64,000 nucleotides of DNA, taken from assembly GCA_027422505.1 (NCBI GenBank), contig JAPQWV010000017.1, forward strand, positions 12,773,501-12,837,500, read 5' to 3'. This DNA is from Craterostigma plantagineum (Eukaryota; Streptophyta; Magnoliopsida; Lamiales; Linderniaceae). Positions 22,390-34,402 of the stretch are shown here, piece after piece. The notes under the pieces were generated by a model. The model was not told the origin of the DNA. It did not search any database and saw only the letters and a list, made by a program, of their open reading frames with translations. Numbering within the stretch: position 1 is the first letter of the stretch; each line of letters begins with the position of its first letter. The position numbers were made by a program, and so were the translations under genes.

Positions 22390-24223
22390 CTGCCTGTGAT
22401 AGAGGCTTGGCGAACGGGTCGGCCACGTTTTCCGCGGTCGCAATCTTCTGCGCGGCTATGTAGCCATTCTCAACGAATCCACGTAACACGTGGTACTTTC
22501 TTCTATATGTTTGGACCTGCTGTGAGATCTAGGTTCTTTTGCCTGAGCAATAGCGCTAGTATTGTCACATCACATTGGCAATGGCCTATCTACTACAGAA
22601 ACGACACCAAGTTCTTCCAAGAACTTTCACCATCGAGAGCATTCCAATATCATTTCCTATCAAAAGGATGTCGTCCACGTACAATACGAGGAAAGATATT
22701 TTATTCCTACTGTTTTTCTTGTAGACGCAAGGTTCGTCTTCGTTCTTCAATAATCCGTGGCCCTTGACCACTTCATCGAATCGAAGATTCTAGCTTCTAG
22801 AGGCTTGTTTGAGTCCATAAATGGACTTGTTCAATTTGCACACCTTATGAGCATCTCCTTGCGATGTAAAACCCTTGGGTTGCTCTATATATATTTCCTC
22901 CTTGAGGTATCCATTTAGCAACGCAGTGTTCACATCCATCTGCCTGATCTCATAGTCATAGTGCGCAGCTATCGCAAGCAATGTTCGTATGGACTTCATC
23001 ATAGCGACAGGCGAAAAGGTCTCCTCATAGTCAATGCCCTCTTTTTGACTGTACCCTTTAGCCACAAGCCTAGCTTTGTATGTGTCAACCAATCCGTCAG
23101 ATTCAATCTTTCTCTTGTAGATCCATTTACTGGGTCTAAAATCATCTGGGAGGTCTACTAGAGTCCAGACTTGGTTTTCGTGCATAGAATCCATTTCGGC
23201 TTGCATAGCTATAAGCCATTTCTCCGAATCTTTATATCCCTGATTGTCTGGTCATAGGTAGTGGGATCGTCTCCGACGTTCCCTTCCATCGCAGCAACCT
23301 CGTGCTCGATGTGGACCATCCCATATCTCTCAGGCTGGCGAGATACTCTACCTGACCTGCGCAACTCAGGTTGCGTCTCGGACTGCTCTACGGTGTCATC
23401 TGACCCTGGAGTCTGTGAAAGCGCTTATGACGACTCTCCAAGAGTTACTTCGTGACCCAATCCACCTTCTCGAACGAACTCTTCTTCGAGAAAGTGAGCC
23501 TGAAGGGCTACGATGATTCTCTGATCGTCGTGGAAGTAAAATTGGTATCCCATGGAATCCTCAGAATACCCGACAAAACGTCCTTTCACAGCCTTCGATT
23601 CCAGTTTATCTATCTTGAGCTTTTTCACGAATGCGGGGCAACCCCAAACTCTAATGTGATTCAAGCTCGATCTTCGTCCTGTCCATATCTGATACGGAAT
23701 ACGATCGACAGACTTTGTAGGACATATATTCAGAATGCGTGCCGCTGTCAACAGGGCATGACCCCACAATGATATGGGCAGGTCTGTATAGCTCAGCATA
23801 GATCGGACCTTATCCAACAGAGTTCAATTTCTGCGCTCGGACACACCGTTCAACTGCGGTGTTCTGGGCGGTGTCAACTGTGAAATGATCCTGTTCTCTT
23901 TCAAGAACTTGTCAAACTCGAGGCTCATGTACTCTCCGTCTCGATCTGATCGAACGGCTTTGATGCTCTTTCCAGTCTGATTTTCCACCAAAGCCTTGTA
24001 CTCTTTGAACCATTCAAAGTATCAGACTTGTACTTCATGAGATACACCTTGCCGAAATGAGAGTGATCATCAGTGAAGGTAACGAAATAATGGAAGTTAC
24101 TGTGAGCCGCTACCCCGAACGGTCCGCAAACATTCGTGTGGATCAAACCGAGAAGTTCTACGGCTCTCGCAAAAGTCCCTGTGAAGGGCGACTTGGTCAT
24201 CTTTCCAAGGATACAAGATTCGT
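22390..24223 (-). pseudogene. Copia-M integrase, RT and RNase H tail
   Basis: On the minus strand: KMTKSPFTG and LGLIHTNVCGPFGV (integrase core start, about 24210-24120), VRSMLSYTDLPISLWGHAL and IPYQIWTGR (23811-23690), [20 protein letters not shown] and [12 protein letters not shown] (RT start, 23206), [28 protein letters not shown], then the active site VLYVDDILLIGND (about 22690). Only the last part of RNase H remains (IAQAKEPRSHSRSKHI, KIATAENVADPFAKPL), directly followed by the polypurine tract. The DADYAG region is deleted. The IRSD(R/N)GTEF and DDE Glu region is shortened. Several frameshifts and stops are present. Confidence 0.88.
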
Positions 24224-26991
24224 GTCAGGTCCCGTCATCCGACCTCGTAATTCCGTTCATATCCCAAGTCTCTAATGCTTTATTATCGCGCGAAAGCGTA
24301 AAAATGCGAATAAAATTTTTCTTCTTCTTTTAAACTACGTGCGGAAGTCTTATAGACATGTCAAAAGAATGTTCGCAAATCATTCTACAATTCCTCGTAG
24401 TCATGTCTATACAGAAGACAAGTGTGTGTGTGTGTGTGTGCAGCCAAAAGCTTCCTATGCGCCCGACCTTCACAGGTCGTCATCCATACACACACTCCCA
24501 CCTCAAAAGCAGCCGGATAGCTTCAAAAGATCTGCCTCGCATAAAAGTCGGATCACGTACCGTGATCGTCGGTACCTACAACACGTAACATAAACGATGA
24601 GCCACTGAGGCTCAGTAAGCAGAAATTATGCATGTATGCACGTGTCCTAACCAACGACAATCCACGCCGTCGTTTTTTAACGCTCATACTCTTTTTCTTA
24701 CAATCGTACTCTTTTTCTCATACTCTTACTTCATACGGGCCCTCGGCTTTCAATCCCACTATACGCCATCTTATAGAGATCTCAAGTGTGGAGGTTCACA
24801 CACTAGAAGGTCACCCGAAGGAATCTTCCCCTACTCAGTGTGGCCTCCACGCGAGCGCTTCCCACTGGTAGCCAACACCGAGGCCACTAACCACGGAGGT
24901 CACCCGAAGGAATCTTCCCTCCGGGTAGTGCTTTACACGCTAGAAGGTCACCCGAAGGAATCTTCCCTTACTCAGCGTGTGCCGCGGGCCGCATCCTCCA
25001 GGTTGCATCTCCTGCATACGGGGTATTTCCCCCAGCCTCTTATACAGGCCTTATAGCTTCATTCGCCTTACTGGCTGCATAGGGGAAGCCGTGACTCTTC
25101 ATTCGAGTCGACACAAACGCCAATATCGGCGAGTATACATCGCACATAGGCGATCTTACGCACGCTCATACCTCGCGTCTTATACACTACGCATGCGTGC
25201 AAATGCTCATGCTATGCTCATGTACGTATTCTAATCATGCCATCATGCACATAATTTAATCGCATCATACGTACACATTTCATACAAAATTCACGAGCAC
25301 GTAGTTCACATAATTGTACGCAGGCAAGTTACGTGTCGTAGTTGAATTTCTACTTACCTGTCGTCCGGCGTAATTAGTATTCTCCTCGTTCGCTCCTAAC
25401 GTACCACCTTTAGACATAGATATTATGTGTTAGTGTTGTGCCTTTATAAATTGATTAGATCAAGTTATCTTACTTATTAATTTAGCTGGACTATAAGTCG
25501 CTAGTTTCAAGTCTAGGCTAAGTCCCCCGCCCAATTAATTCCTAAGTGAAGTTAGTAAATTTCGTTGTCCGATTTGCTCGATTTCAGGATCTCCCAATCG
25601 CCTGATTTTTTTTTCACATCTCAAGCAAGGCTTTACCCGATTATTGTTTCGATAACTTCAAGTTCAGCGATTTGTTCTGTCCATGCCACGTGTAACATCT
25701 GTCTAATTCGTCCGATTTGTGCTCACTTAAATTGGTTTTGCCCGATTCCTTTGCATGTGAAATGGCCCGATTTGATTGCATGGAGTTCCATCGGCCGATT
25801 TGTAAATCGCCGCGCCTTTTCGTCACTATGACGTCGTCTTCATGTGTCCGATTTGGAGTCTTCAAAGGGTAGAAATCGCCGAGTTCTTCAAGTGTGCAGC
25901 TTGTCCGATTTAAGCTTTGCATGGAATCGCCTGATTTCAGGGTTTTGAGGCGCTACAAATCGCCGTGTTTTTCTGTACTCTAAATCGCCCGATCTTCGCA
26001 TGCTTCAATTATGATTTCGCCCTATTTCTTAACACCTCGTCCCTCAAATCGCCGAGTCCTTCGATCCCTTTGGTAGATCGCCCGATTTGGTGCTTGTTAA
26101 TCTAAGTTTCGGCGATTTGTTCTCCTAATGCCACGTGGAGTTTCTGTTTATTTCGCCCGATTTGATCTCTTGTGGCTGGTTTCGATCGATCCGTCTCATG
26201 CAGCGATTTACCCGATTTGTCACGTAATTTCCCCGATTCTGTCGAGCCTTCGATCATTTCTACCCGAAATCACATTCATCTCTAAATCTACCCAGAATTT
26301 CTAAGTTCTCAAGATACGTTAATCTACCAAGATCTTTAAGAAACCCTTAAATACTTATTTACTCCTCAACTAAGGTTTTTCCCGTAAATCTTACACCCTA
26401 ATTTCTGGGTTCTCCCATATATTTTCGAGACTAAATGCTTAAGTAGCTTAAATTACGAAATTATAAGAGTTGTAAGGGGAGTGCTTCACTTACTAGCTTC
26501 GATCTTCAACCTACTTGGGTGCTTTTTGGTTCGAAAATTCGTCTCAGCTCTTTCTCCTTTCCTTCTTGCTTTTCGTTAGTTCTTAGGTGAGGTTTTGGGG
26601 TTTGGGAAAATCTTGTTAGATATTTTCTTGCATTTTTTTGGATAGGACATGGGTGGCGTGGTTTTCCCTTAAATTAGGGGTTTATGTCTCCTACTTGTCC
26701 TCTCTCACACATTGGGCCCAATTGCTAAGTTCTAGCCCATTAGTAACTAATCCCCAACCCAACTTATCATTAGCCATTTCCTTTGGCATTTCCGAGAATC
26801 ACCCTTCCTAAGTTAGGGTCATGATGAACCCGAAATCGTTGGCACTTAATTGCATGAAATTCATGTATAATTCAAGAGCATAAAATTCATCACATAGACA
26901 TTCAATCTATACGCAATTATCATGAAATTACGTAAAGCACACACGTAATTTATTGGCCGACCTAACTTGCGGGGACCGGGGGGGTCCTACA
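24224..26991 (-). repeat. 3' LTR of Gypsy-1
   Basis: 2,768 bp, plus-strand TGTCAGGTCCC to GGTCCTACA. It contains a TG microsatellite (about 24422-24440), three near-identical copies of GTCACCCGAAGGAATCTTCC (24809, 24898, 24947), conserved hairpins (24551-24567 and 24599-24613) and a CGCCCGATTT motif array (about 25560-26240). Confidence 0.95.
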
Positions 26992-27008
26992 TCCTCCCCC
27001 TTTAAGGA
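26992..27008 (-). other. Gypsy-1 polypurine tract
   Basis: The minus strand reads CTCCTTAAAGGGGGAGGA immediately before the 3' LTR. Confidence 0.9.
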
Positions 27009-27025
27009 GGATTTCGCCCCCGAAA

Positions 27026-30000
27026 TCAGCTCGTGTGAAACAACTCGGGATAGCGAATTCTCAATTCGTCCTCCCATTCCCATGTGGCTTCTTCCGTGGA
27101 CTGGTTCCGCCACAGTACTTTTACTAAGGGAATATCCTTATTCCTAAGCTTCTTAGTCTCGTACATCAATATTTCCACCGGAATCTCTTCGTAACTTAGA
27201 TCCAGCTTCAATTGCTGATGTAGGGACTCATTTCCTAGCACGTGGTTCGGGTCAGCTAAGTACTTCCGTAGTGTCGAGACGTGGAACACGTCCATGTACA
27301 TGCGATAGCGATGCTGGCAGCTCTAGTTGATAGGCTACCTCACCAACCCGTTTTACTATTCGAAAAGGACCAATGTTCCTAGGGCTTAGTTTCCCTTTCC
27401 TCCCGAATCTTTTTACGCCCTTCATCGACGATACTTTTACGAACACCATATCGCCTTCTTCGAATTCTAGTGGTCGACGCCTTCGATCTGCGTAGCTTTT
27501 CTGTCGGCTCTGTGCAGTTCGCATACGTTCGCGTATTGTAGCAATAGCCTCTGTCATTTCTCGTACGATGTCCGGGCCTAACATTGCTCGTTCACCAACC
27601 TCGTCCCAATGTACTGGGGATCTGCACCTACGCCCGTATAGCGCTTCGTATGGTGCCATCCCAATGGTGACGTGGTAGCTATTCTTGTACGAGAACTCGA
27701 TTAGTGGGAGGTACCTACTCCAATTTCCTTTGAAATCGAGTACGCATGCTCGGAGCATGTAATCCAACGTCTGTATCGTCCGCTCGGATTGACCGTCCGT
27801 CTGTGGATGGTAGGCGGTACTAAAGGACAACTTCGTTCCCATCGCTTTTTGCAAGCTCGTCCAGAACTTCGATAGAAATCTGGAGTCGCGATCCGAGACT
27901 ATCGATGATGGAACGCCGTGCAGTCGTACTCTCTCTTGAATGTAGAGTTCGGCGTACCGCTCCATGGTGAACGTCGTGCTAATAGGTAGGAAATGGGCAG
28001 ACTTTGTTAGTCTGTCAACGATTACCCAAACTGCGTCATGCCCTTTTGCATTCCTCGGCAGTCCTACTACGAAGTCCATGGTAATGTTATCCCATTTCCA
28101 TTCCGGAATGGGTAACGGTTGCAGAGTTCCCACCGGCCTTTGATGCTCGGCTTTTATCTGCTGGCACGTCAGGCAGTGGCTCACGAATGTTGCTATGTCC
28201 TTCTTCATTCCTGGCCACCAATAGTTTTCCTTTAAGCCTCTGTACATCTTCGTTGCTCCGGGATGTACTGAGTATGCAGTGGCATGTGCTTCCACCATTA
28301 TCTTTCTTCGTAGTTCAGCATCGTCTGGCACGTACAGCCGGTCCTTGAAATATAGTCGTCCGTCTTCCCGTATTATAAGGTCTCCCGTCGGTTGTTCCGG
28401 TTGCGCTTCTTTGATCTTCGTATAAAGCTCGTCTGTTCCCTGCGTCGTCTTAATCCGCTCTAGCAGCGTCGGTTGCAAGGTTAGAGCTGCTAGTTGCGTC
28501 TCAACTTCCCCTAGTCGTACGACCTCAACTTCCAGTAGCTGCAGTTCCGTGCTCACTGCTTTTCGGCTTAAGGCATCGGCTACTATGTTCGCCTTGCCTG
28601 GGTGGTAGTTGATTACGCAATCGTAATCCTTGACTAGTTCTAACCACCTCCTTTGCCTCATATTTAGCTCCTTTTGCGTAAAGAAGTACTTGAGGCTCTT
28701 GTGGTCAGTGTAAATCTCACACCGCTCTCCATAGAGGTAGTGCCTCCAAATCTTGAGAGCAAAGACCACTGCGCCAATTCTAAGTCGTGCGTCGGGTAAT
28801 TCTTCTCATACTCCTTTAGTTGACGAGAAGCATACGCTACTACGTTCCCTTGCTGCATTAGTACGCACCCTAACCCGTTCTTCGACGCATCACTATATAC
28901 CGTAAATCCTCCAGTTCCCGAAGGTATTGTGAGAACTGGTGCCGTTGTAAGCCGTTCCTTCAGCTCTTTGAAGCTCTGTTCGCATTCTGCGGTCCACTGA
29001 AATGGCGTATTCTTCCTGGTCAGCTTCGTTAGCGTAGACGCTATCTTTGAGAAATCCTTGATGAACTTCCTGTAGTAACCCGCCAGACCAAGGAAGCTTC
29101 GTACTTCCGTTACGTTGGTCGGCCTGGGCCAGTTGCTAATGGCTTCTATCTTCGGGTCTACAGAAATCCCTTCTCCTGATACTATATGCCCCAAGAAGGC
29201 AACTTGGTCGAGCCAGAATTTGCACTTCTTGAACTTGGCGTATAGTTGCTTGTCCCGTAATATACTCAGAACTATCCTCAAGTGTTCTTCGTGCTCTTTC
29301 TTCGTCTTCGAGTAGATTAGGATGTCATCTATGAAGACGATGACAAACTATCTAGGTAGGGTTTGAACACTCGGTTCATTAAATCCATAAAAGCTGCGGG
29401 CGCATTAGTTAACCCGAATGGCATCACCAGAAACTCGTAGTGGCCATAACGGGTACTAAAGGCCGTCTTCGGGACGTCTTCCTTCTGAATCCTTAACTGA
29501 TGATAGCCCGATCTTAAGTCGATCTTAGGGAAAACCGTTGCACCTTGCAGTTGATCGAACAGATCGTCTATCCTAGGGAGTGGGTACTTGTTCTTGATCG
29601 TCAACTTGTTCAACTCCCTGTAGTCTATGCATAACCGCATGGATCCATCATTCTTCTTCACGAATAGCATCGGCGCTCCCGAGGGAGAGAAACTCGGCTG
29701 TATGAACTCCTTCTGCATGAGTTCGTCGAGTTGATCCTTTAACTCCTTCATTTCTGTCGGTGCTAGCCGATATGGGATTTTGGATACTGGTGCCGCTCCA
29801 GGTACCAGATCTATAGCAAACTCTATTTCCCTTTCGGGTGGTAGCCCCGGTAACTCCTCGGGAAATATGTCGGGGAAGTCCTTGACTATCGGCACTTCCT
29901 CGAATTTCGGGGAGGCGTTCTCTTCCGATTTGATAGAGAATACAAGATAGGCTTCGCACCCTGATCTGATCAGTCGTTGGGCTTTCAACGCTGATATCCT

Positions 30001-30390
30001 AGAGATCATGGTCCCTTTACTAGTCCCTACAAACTTAAGGGGTTCATCCCCGTCCGTATTGAGCGTGACTATCTTGCTGTGGCAGTCTATGACAGCTCCG
30101 TACTTCGATAGCCAATCCATTCCAAGGATCACCTCATAATCATTCATGGGAATAATTATGAGGTCTATGGGCAGTTCCTTATCCCCGATTACTATTGGGC
30201 AATCTCATAAAACTTGATTAGTTTGGGTGGGATTCCCGTTCGGAACTGTTACCCTAAACTCGCACTCAGGTCGGTGAGGCGTTACTCCTATCCTCTTGAC
30301 ATACTTAGTAGACGCGAACGAGTGTGTCGCTCCTGAGTCGACTAGGATGCATGTGGGGGTTTCATAGATGAGGAGGGTACCTGTTACCAC
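27026..30390 (-). pseudogene. Gypsy-1 pol: protease, RT, RNase H, integrase, chromodomain
   Basis: Minus-strand order: protease (CILVDSGATHSFAS, near 30340; TGA at about 30204), [24 protein letters not shown] ([74 protein letters not shown]), RNase H ([29 protein letters not shown]), integrase ([71 protein letters not shown]) and a C-terminal chromodomain (EIPVEILMYETKKLRNK, VKVLWRNQSTEEATWEWEDEL). Single-base frameshifts lie near 29345 (before FVIVFIDD), 28775 and 27290. The catalytic motifs themselves are intact, so decay is light. The chromodomain normally steers integration to heterochromatin. Confidence 0.95.
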
Positions 30391-31487
30391 GGCCGGGTTA
30401 TTCTCCCCTTCCTCGGAGGTTATAGTGTAGACCCGGGCCGGTACCCTTGGTGGTGCTGCTTGGTTTCCCGCTTGGCTCCTGGATCCCCCTTCCGGACATG
30501 CCCTCAGGTAATGTCCAGTCTTGCCACATTTGAAGCAGACAGCATTCTGGGAGTTGCAGACTCCCGGGTGTCTCCGTGCGCACTTCGGGCATACGGGTAG
30601 ATCCAGCTGGGGTCTACCCTGGTTGGGATTGTACTATGGGGGTGGTCCAGGTCGATTCTGGAGTCTCTGTTTCCCTTCCTTGGCAATGAATTGCTGCTTC
30701 GGATTGCCCCGCTCCCTTGCGGCCCTTGTACGAATTTGCGCTTTGCTTCTTGGGCGCGAGAAATCCTGGCCTCTGCCTGCTCCGCCACAAGTGCTCTCTC
30801 AGCCACTTGTGCATACGTGGCCCCTTGTACTCCCGCCATACTTACATCCCAGTACAGCTCGGGCTTCAACCCTTCCATGAACCGCTCAATCTTGAGCGCG
30901 TCCGTGCTAACCATATGAGCAGCAAACCTTGAAAGCTGCTCGAACTTCCTGATGTACTCCGCCACTGTCATTGCCCCTTGGCGGAGGTTGATGAACTCAT
31001 TCATCCGCTGGGCTCTAACAGGGGCGGTGTAGTACTTTCCTCTTAAAATCTCCTTAAACCGATCCCAGCTCATTGTTAGTGGGTTTTCGATGGCTGAGAC
31101 GGTGTCCCACTAATGTCCGGCGCTCCCCCTCAGCAGGTAGGCAGCGCACATGACCTTCTCCGCCTCAGGGGTGCGGCTGTGCTGGAACATGTTCTCCAGC
31201 GTCCTCAGCCAATCCTCGGCGGATGTGGGGTCTACAACATCCTCGAATAGTGGAGGATTAAGCTTTCTGAACCTCTCCTCGATCATCTCAATTCGTCCGG
31301 GCGGGGGAGGTAGGTTGGCTGATTGCCCACCAGCATTTTGCTGCTGGATCAGCTGCTGAATCTGGGCCGACTGTTGCCGGACCAGTTCCGTTAGTTGCAG
31401 GATGGTAGCATCCCGGCTATCAGGAGGGTTATTAGTATCCCTACCCTGATCGGATTCCCTGCTTCATTCTCCCCTAAGTCTTACCAT
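30391..31487 (-). pseudogene. Gypsy-1 gag
   Basis: The expected start ATG is at 31487-31485 (MVRLRGE), followed by TGA at 31466-31464. The retrotransposon Gag domain (FRKLNPPLFED, MCAAYLLRGSAGH, RFKEILRGKYYTAPVRAQRM, EYIRKFEQLSRFAAHMV) is broken by TAG at 31112-31110 where the family has a Trp (AGHWWDT). A CCHC zinc knuckle (CFKCGKTGHYLRAC) is at about 30532-30490. A frameshift lies between Gag and the knuckle near 30680. Gag would package the RNA; here it cannot be made whole. Confidence 0.92.
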
Positions 31488-31628
31488 TTTCCAAACCTAT
31501 CCTGACCATTCCTAAGGCCAATAAATCAAACCATTCAAGAAATTCACATAACATGGTACTTACAAGCAAGGCCGCTTCCGCGCTTTTGAGTGTGTGTGTA
31601 TGGACAGTCTGCAGGACCAGTGACCGAA

Positions 31629-31640
31629 GCTCTGATACCA
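31629..31640 (-). other. Gypsy-1 primer-binding site
   Basis: The minus strand TGGTATCAGAGC is an exact initiator-Met tRNA PBS, three bases from the LTR. Confidence 0.95.
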
Positions 31641-31643
31641 CTC

Positions 31644-34397
31644 TGTCAGGACCCGTCGTCCGACCTCGTAATTCCGTTCTAATCCTAAGTCTCTAATGCT
31701 TTATTATCGCGCAAAAGCGTAAAAATGCGAATAAAATTTTTCTTCTTCTTTTAAACTACGTGCGGAAGTCTTATACACATGTCAAAAGAATGTTCGCAAA
31801 TCGTTCTACAATTCCTCGTAGTCATGTCTATACAGAAGACAAGTGTGTGTGTGTGTGTGCAGCCAAAAGCTTCCTATGCGCCCGGCCTTCACAGGTCGTC
31901 ATCCATACACACACTCCCACCTCAAAAGCAGCCGGATAGCTTCAAAAGATCTGCCTCGCATAAAAGTCGGATCACGTACCGTGATCGTCGGTACCTACAA
32001 CACGTAACATAAACGATGAGCCACCGAGGCTCAGTAAGCAGAAATTATGCATGTATGCACGTGTCCTAACGAACGACAATCCACGCCGTCATTTTCTAAC
32101 GCTCATACTCTTTTTCTTACACTCGTACTCTTTTTCTCATACTCTTACTTCATACGGGCCCTCGGCTTTCAATCCCACTATACGCCATCTTATAGAGATC
32201 ACAAGTGTGGAGGTTCACACACTAGAAGGTCACCCGAAGGAATCTTTCATACTCAGTGTGGCCTCTACGCGAGCGCTTCTCACTGGTAGCCAACACCGAG
32301 GCCACTAACCACGGAGGTCACCCGAAGGAATCTTCCCTCCGGGTAGTGCTTTACACGCTAGAAGGTCACCCGAAGGAATCTTCCCTTACTCAGCGTGTGC
32401 CCCGGGCCGCATCCTCCAGGTTGCATCTCCCGCATACGGGGTATTTCCCCCAGCCTCTTATACAGGCCTTATAGCTTCATTCGCCTTACTGGCTGCATAG
32501 GGGAAGCCGTGACTCTTCATTCGAGTCGACACAAACGCCAATATCGGCGAGTATACATCGCACACAGGCGATCTTACGCACGCTCATACCTCGCGTCTTA
32601 TACACTACGCATGCGTGCAATGCTCATGCTATGCTCATGTACGTATTCTAATCATGCCATCATGCACATAATTTAATCTCATCATACGTACACATTTCAT
32701 ACAAAATTCACGAGCACGTAGTTCACATAATTGTACCCAGGCAAGTTACATGTCGTAGTTGAATTTCTACTTACCTGTCGTCCGGCGTAATTAGTATTCT
32801 CCTCGTTCACTCCTAACGTACCACCTTTAGACATAGATATTATGTGTTGGTGGTGTGCCTTTATAAATTGATTAGATCAAGTTATCTTACTTATTAATTT
32901 AGCTGGACTATAAGTCGCTAGTTTCAAGTCTAGGCTAAGTCCCCTGCCCAATTAATTCCTAAGTGAAGTTAGTAAATTTCGTTGTCCGATTTGCTCGATT
33001 TCAGGATCTCCCAATCGCCCGATTTTTTTTTCACATCTCAAGCAAGGCTTTACCCGATTATTGTTTCGATAACTTCAAGTTCAGCGATTTGTTCTGTCCA
33101 TGCCACGTGTAACATCTATCTAATTCGTCCGATTTGTGCTCACTTAAATTGGTTTCGCCCGATTCCTTTGCATGTGAAATGGCCCGATTTGATTGCATGG
33201 AGTTCCATCGGCCGATTGTAAATCGCCGCGCCTTTTCGTCACTATGACGTCGTCTTCATGTGTCCCATTTGGGGTCTTCAAAGGGTAGAAATCGCCGAGT
33301 TCTTCAAGTGTGCAGCTTGTCCGATTTAAGCTTGGCATGGAATCGCCTGATTTCAGGGTTTTGAGGCGCTACAAATCGCCGTGTTTTTTTTGTACTCTAA
33401 ATCGCCCGATCTTCGCATGCTTCGCCCGATTTCTTAACACCTCGTCCCTCAAATCGCCGAGTCCTTCGATCCCTTGGTAGATCGCCCGATTTGGTGCTTG
33501 TTAATCTAAGTTTCGGTGATTTGTTCTCCTAATGCCACGTGGAGTTTCTATTTATTTCGCCCGATTTGATCTCTTGTGGCTGGTTTCGATCGATCCGTCT
33601 CATGCAGAGATTTACCCGATTTGTCACGTAATTTCCCCGATTCTGTCGAGCCTTCGATCATTTCTACCCGAAATCACATTCATCTCTAAATCTACCCAGA
33701 ATTTCTAAGTTCTCAAGATACGTTAATCTACCAAGATCTTTAAGAAACCCTTAAATACTTATTTACTCCTCAACTAAGGTTTTTCCCGTAAATCTTACAC
33801 CCTAATTTCTGGGTTCTCCCATATATTTTCGAGACTAAATGCTTAAGTAGCTTAAATTACGAAATTATAAGAGTTGTAAGGGGAGTGCTTCACTTACTAG
33901 CTTCGATCTTCAACCTACTTGGGTGCTTTTTGGTTCGAAAATTCGTCTCAGCTCTTTCTCCTTTCCTTCCTGCTTTTCGTTAGTTCTTAGGTGAGGTTTT
34001 GGGGTTTGGGAAAATCTTGTTAGATATTTTCTTGCATTTTTATTGGATAGGACATGGGTGGCATGGTTTTCCCTTAAATTAGGGGTTTATGTCTCCTACT
34101 TGTCCTCTCTCACACATTGGGCCCAATTGCTAAGTTCTAGCCCATTAGTAACTAATCCCTAACCCAACTTATGATTAGCCATTTTCTTTGGCATTTCCGA
34201 GAATCACCCTTCCTAAGTTAGGGTCATGATGAACACGAAATCGTTGGCACTTAATTGCGTGAAATTCACGTATACTTCACGAGCATAAAATTCATGCGTC
34301 ACATAGACATTCAACCTATACGCAATTATCATGAAATTACGTAAAGCACACACGTATTTTATTGGCCGACCTAATTTGCGGGGACCGGGGTCCTACA
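31644..34397 (-). repeat. 5' LTR of Gypsy-1
   Basis: 2,754 bp, colinear with 24224-26991. Conserved hairpins are at 31970-31986 and 32018-32032. It ends GGTCCTACA and is followed by ATTCG. Confidence 0.95.
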
Positions 34398-34402
34398 ATT
34401 CG

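Larger units (their letters stand above)
24224..34397 (-). mobile_element. Gypsy-1: Tekay/Del chromodomain Ty3/gypsy element
   Basis: A complete insertion of 10,174 bp: LTRs 24224-26991 and 31644-34397, PBS, gag, protease, RT, RNase H, integrase with chromodomain, polypurine tract, and target duplicate ATTCG (24219-24223, 34398-34402). It lies in the GAG pre-integrase region of Copia-M, in the same strand orientation. The two LTRs differ by only scattered substitutions and small indels, so insertion is recent relative to Copia-M. The coding region has several frameshifts. Confidence 0.95.

Noticed and set aside
24422..24440. CRISPR-like or direct-repeat system in the TG-rich LTR part
   Set aside because: It is a TG microsatellite and the genome is eukaryotic; there are no spacers.
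24339..25234. Several 70-140 codon frames in the Gypsy-1 LTR (repeated at 31779-32676)
   Set aside because: They lie entirely in LTR sequence, occur in several overlapping frames and contain no motif. The same frames recur in the other LTR only because the sequence is duplicated.
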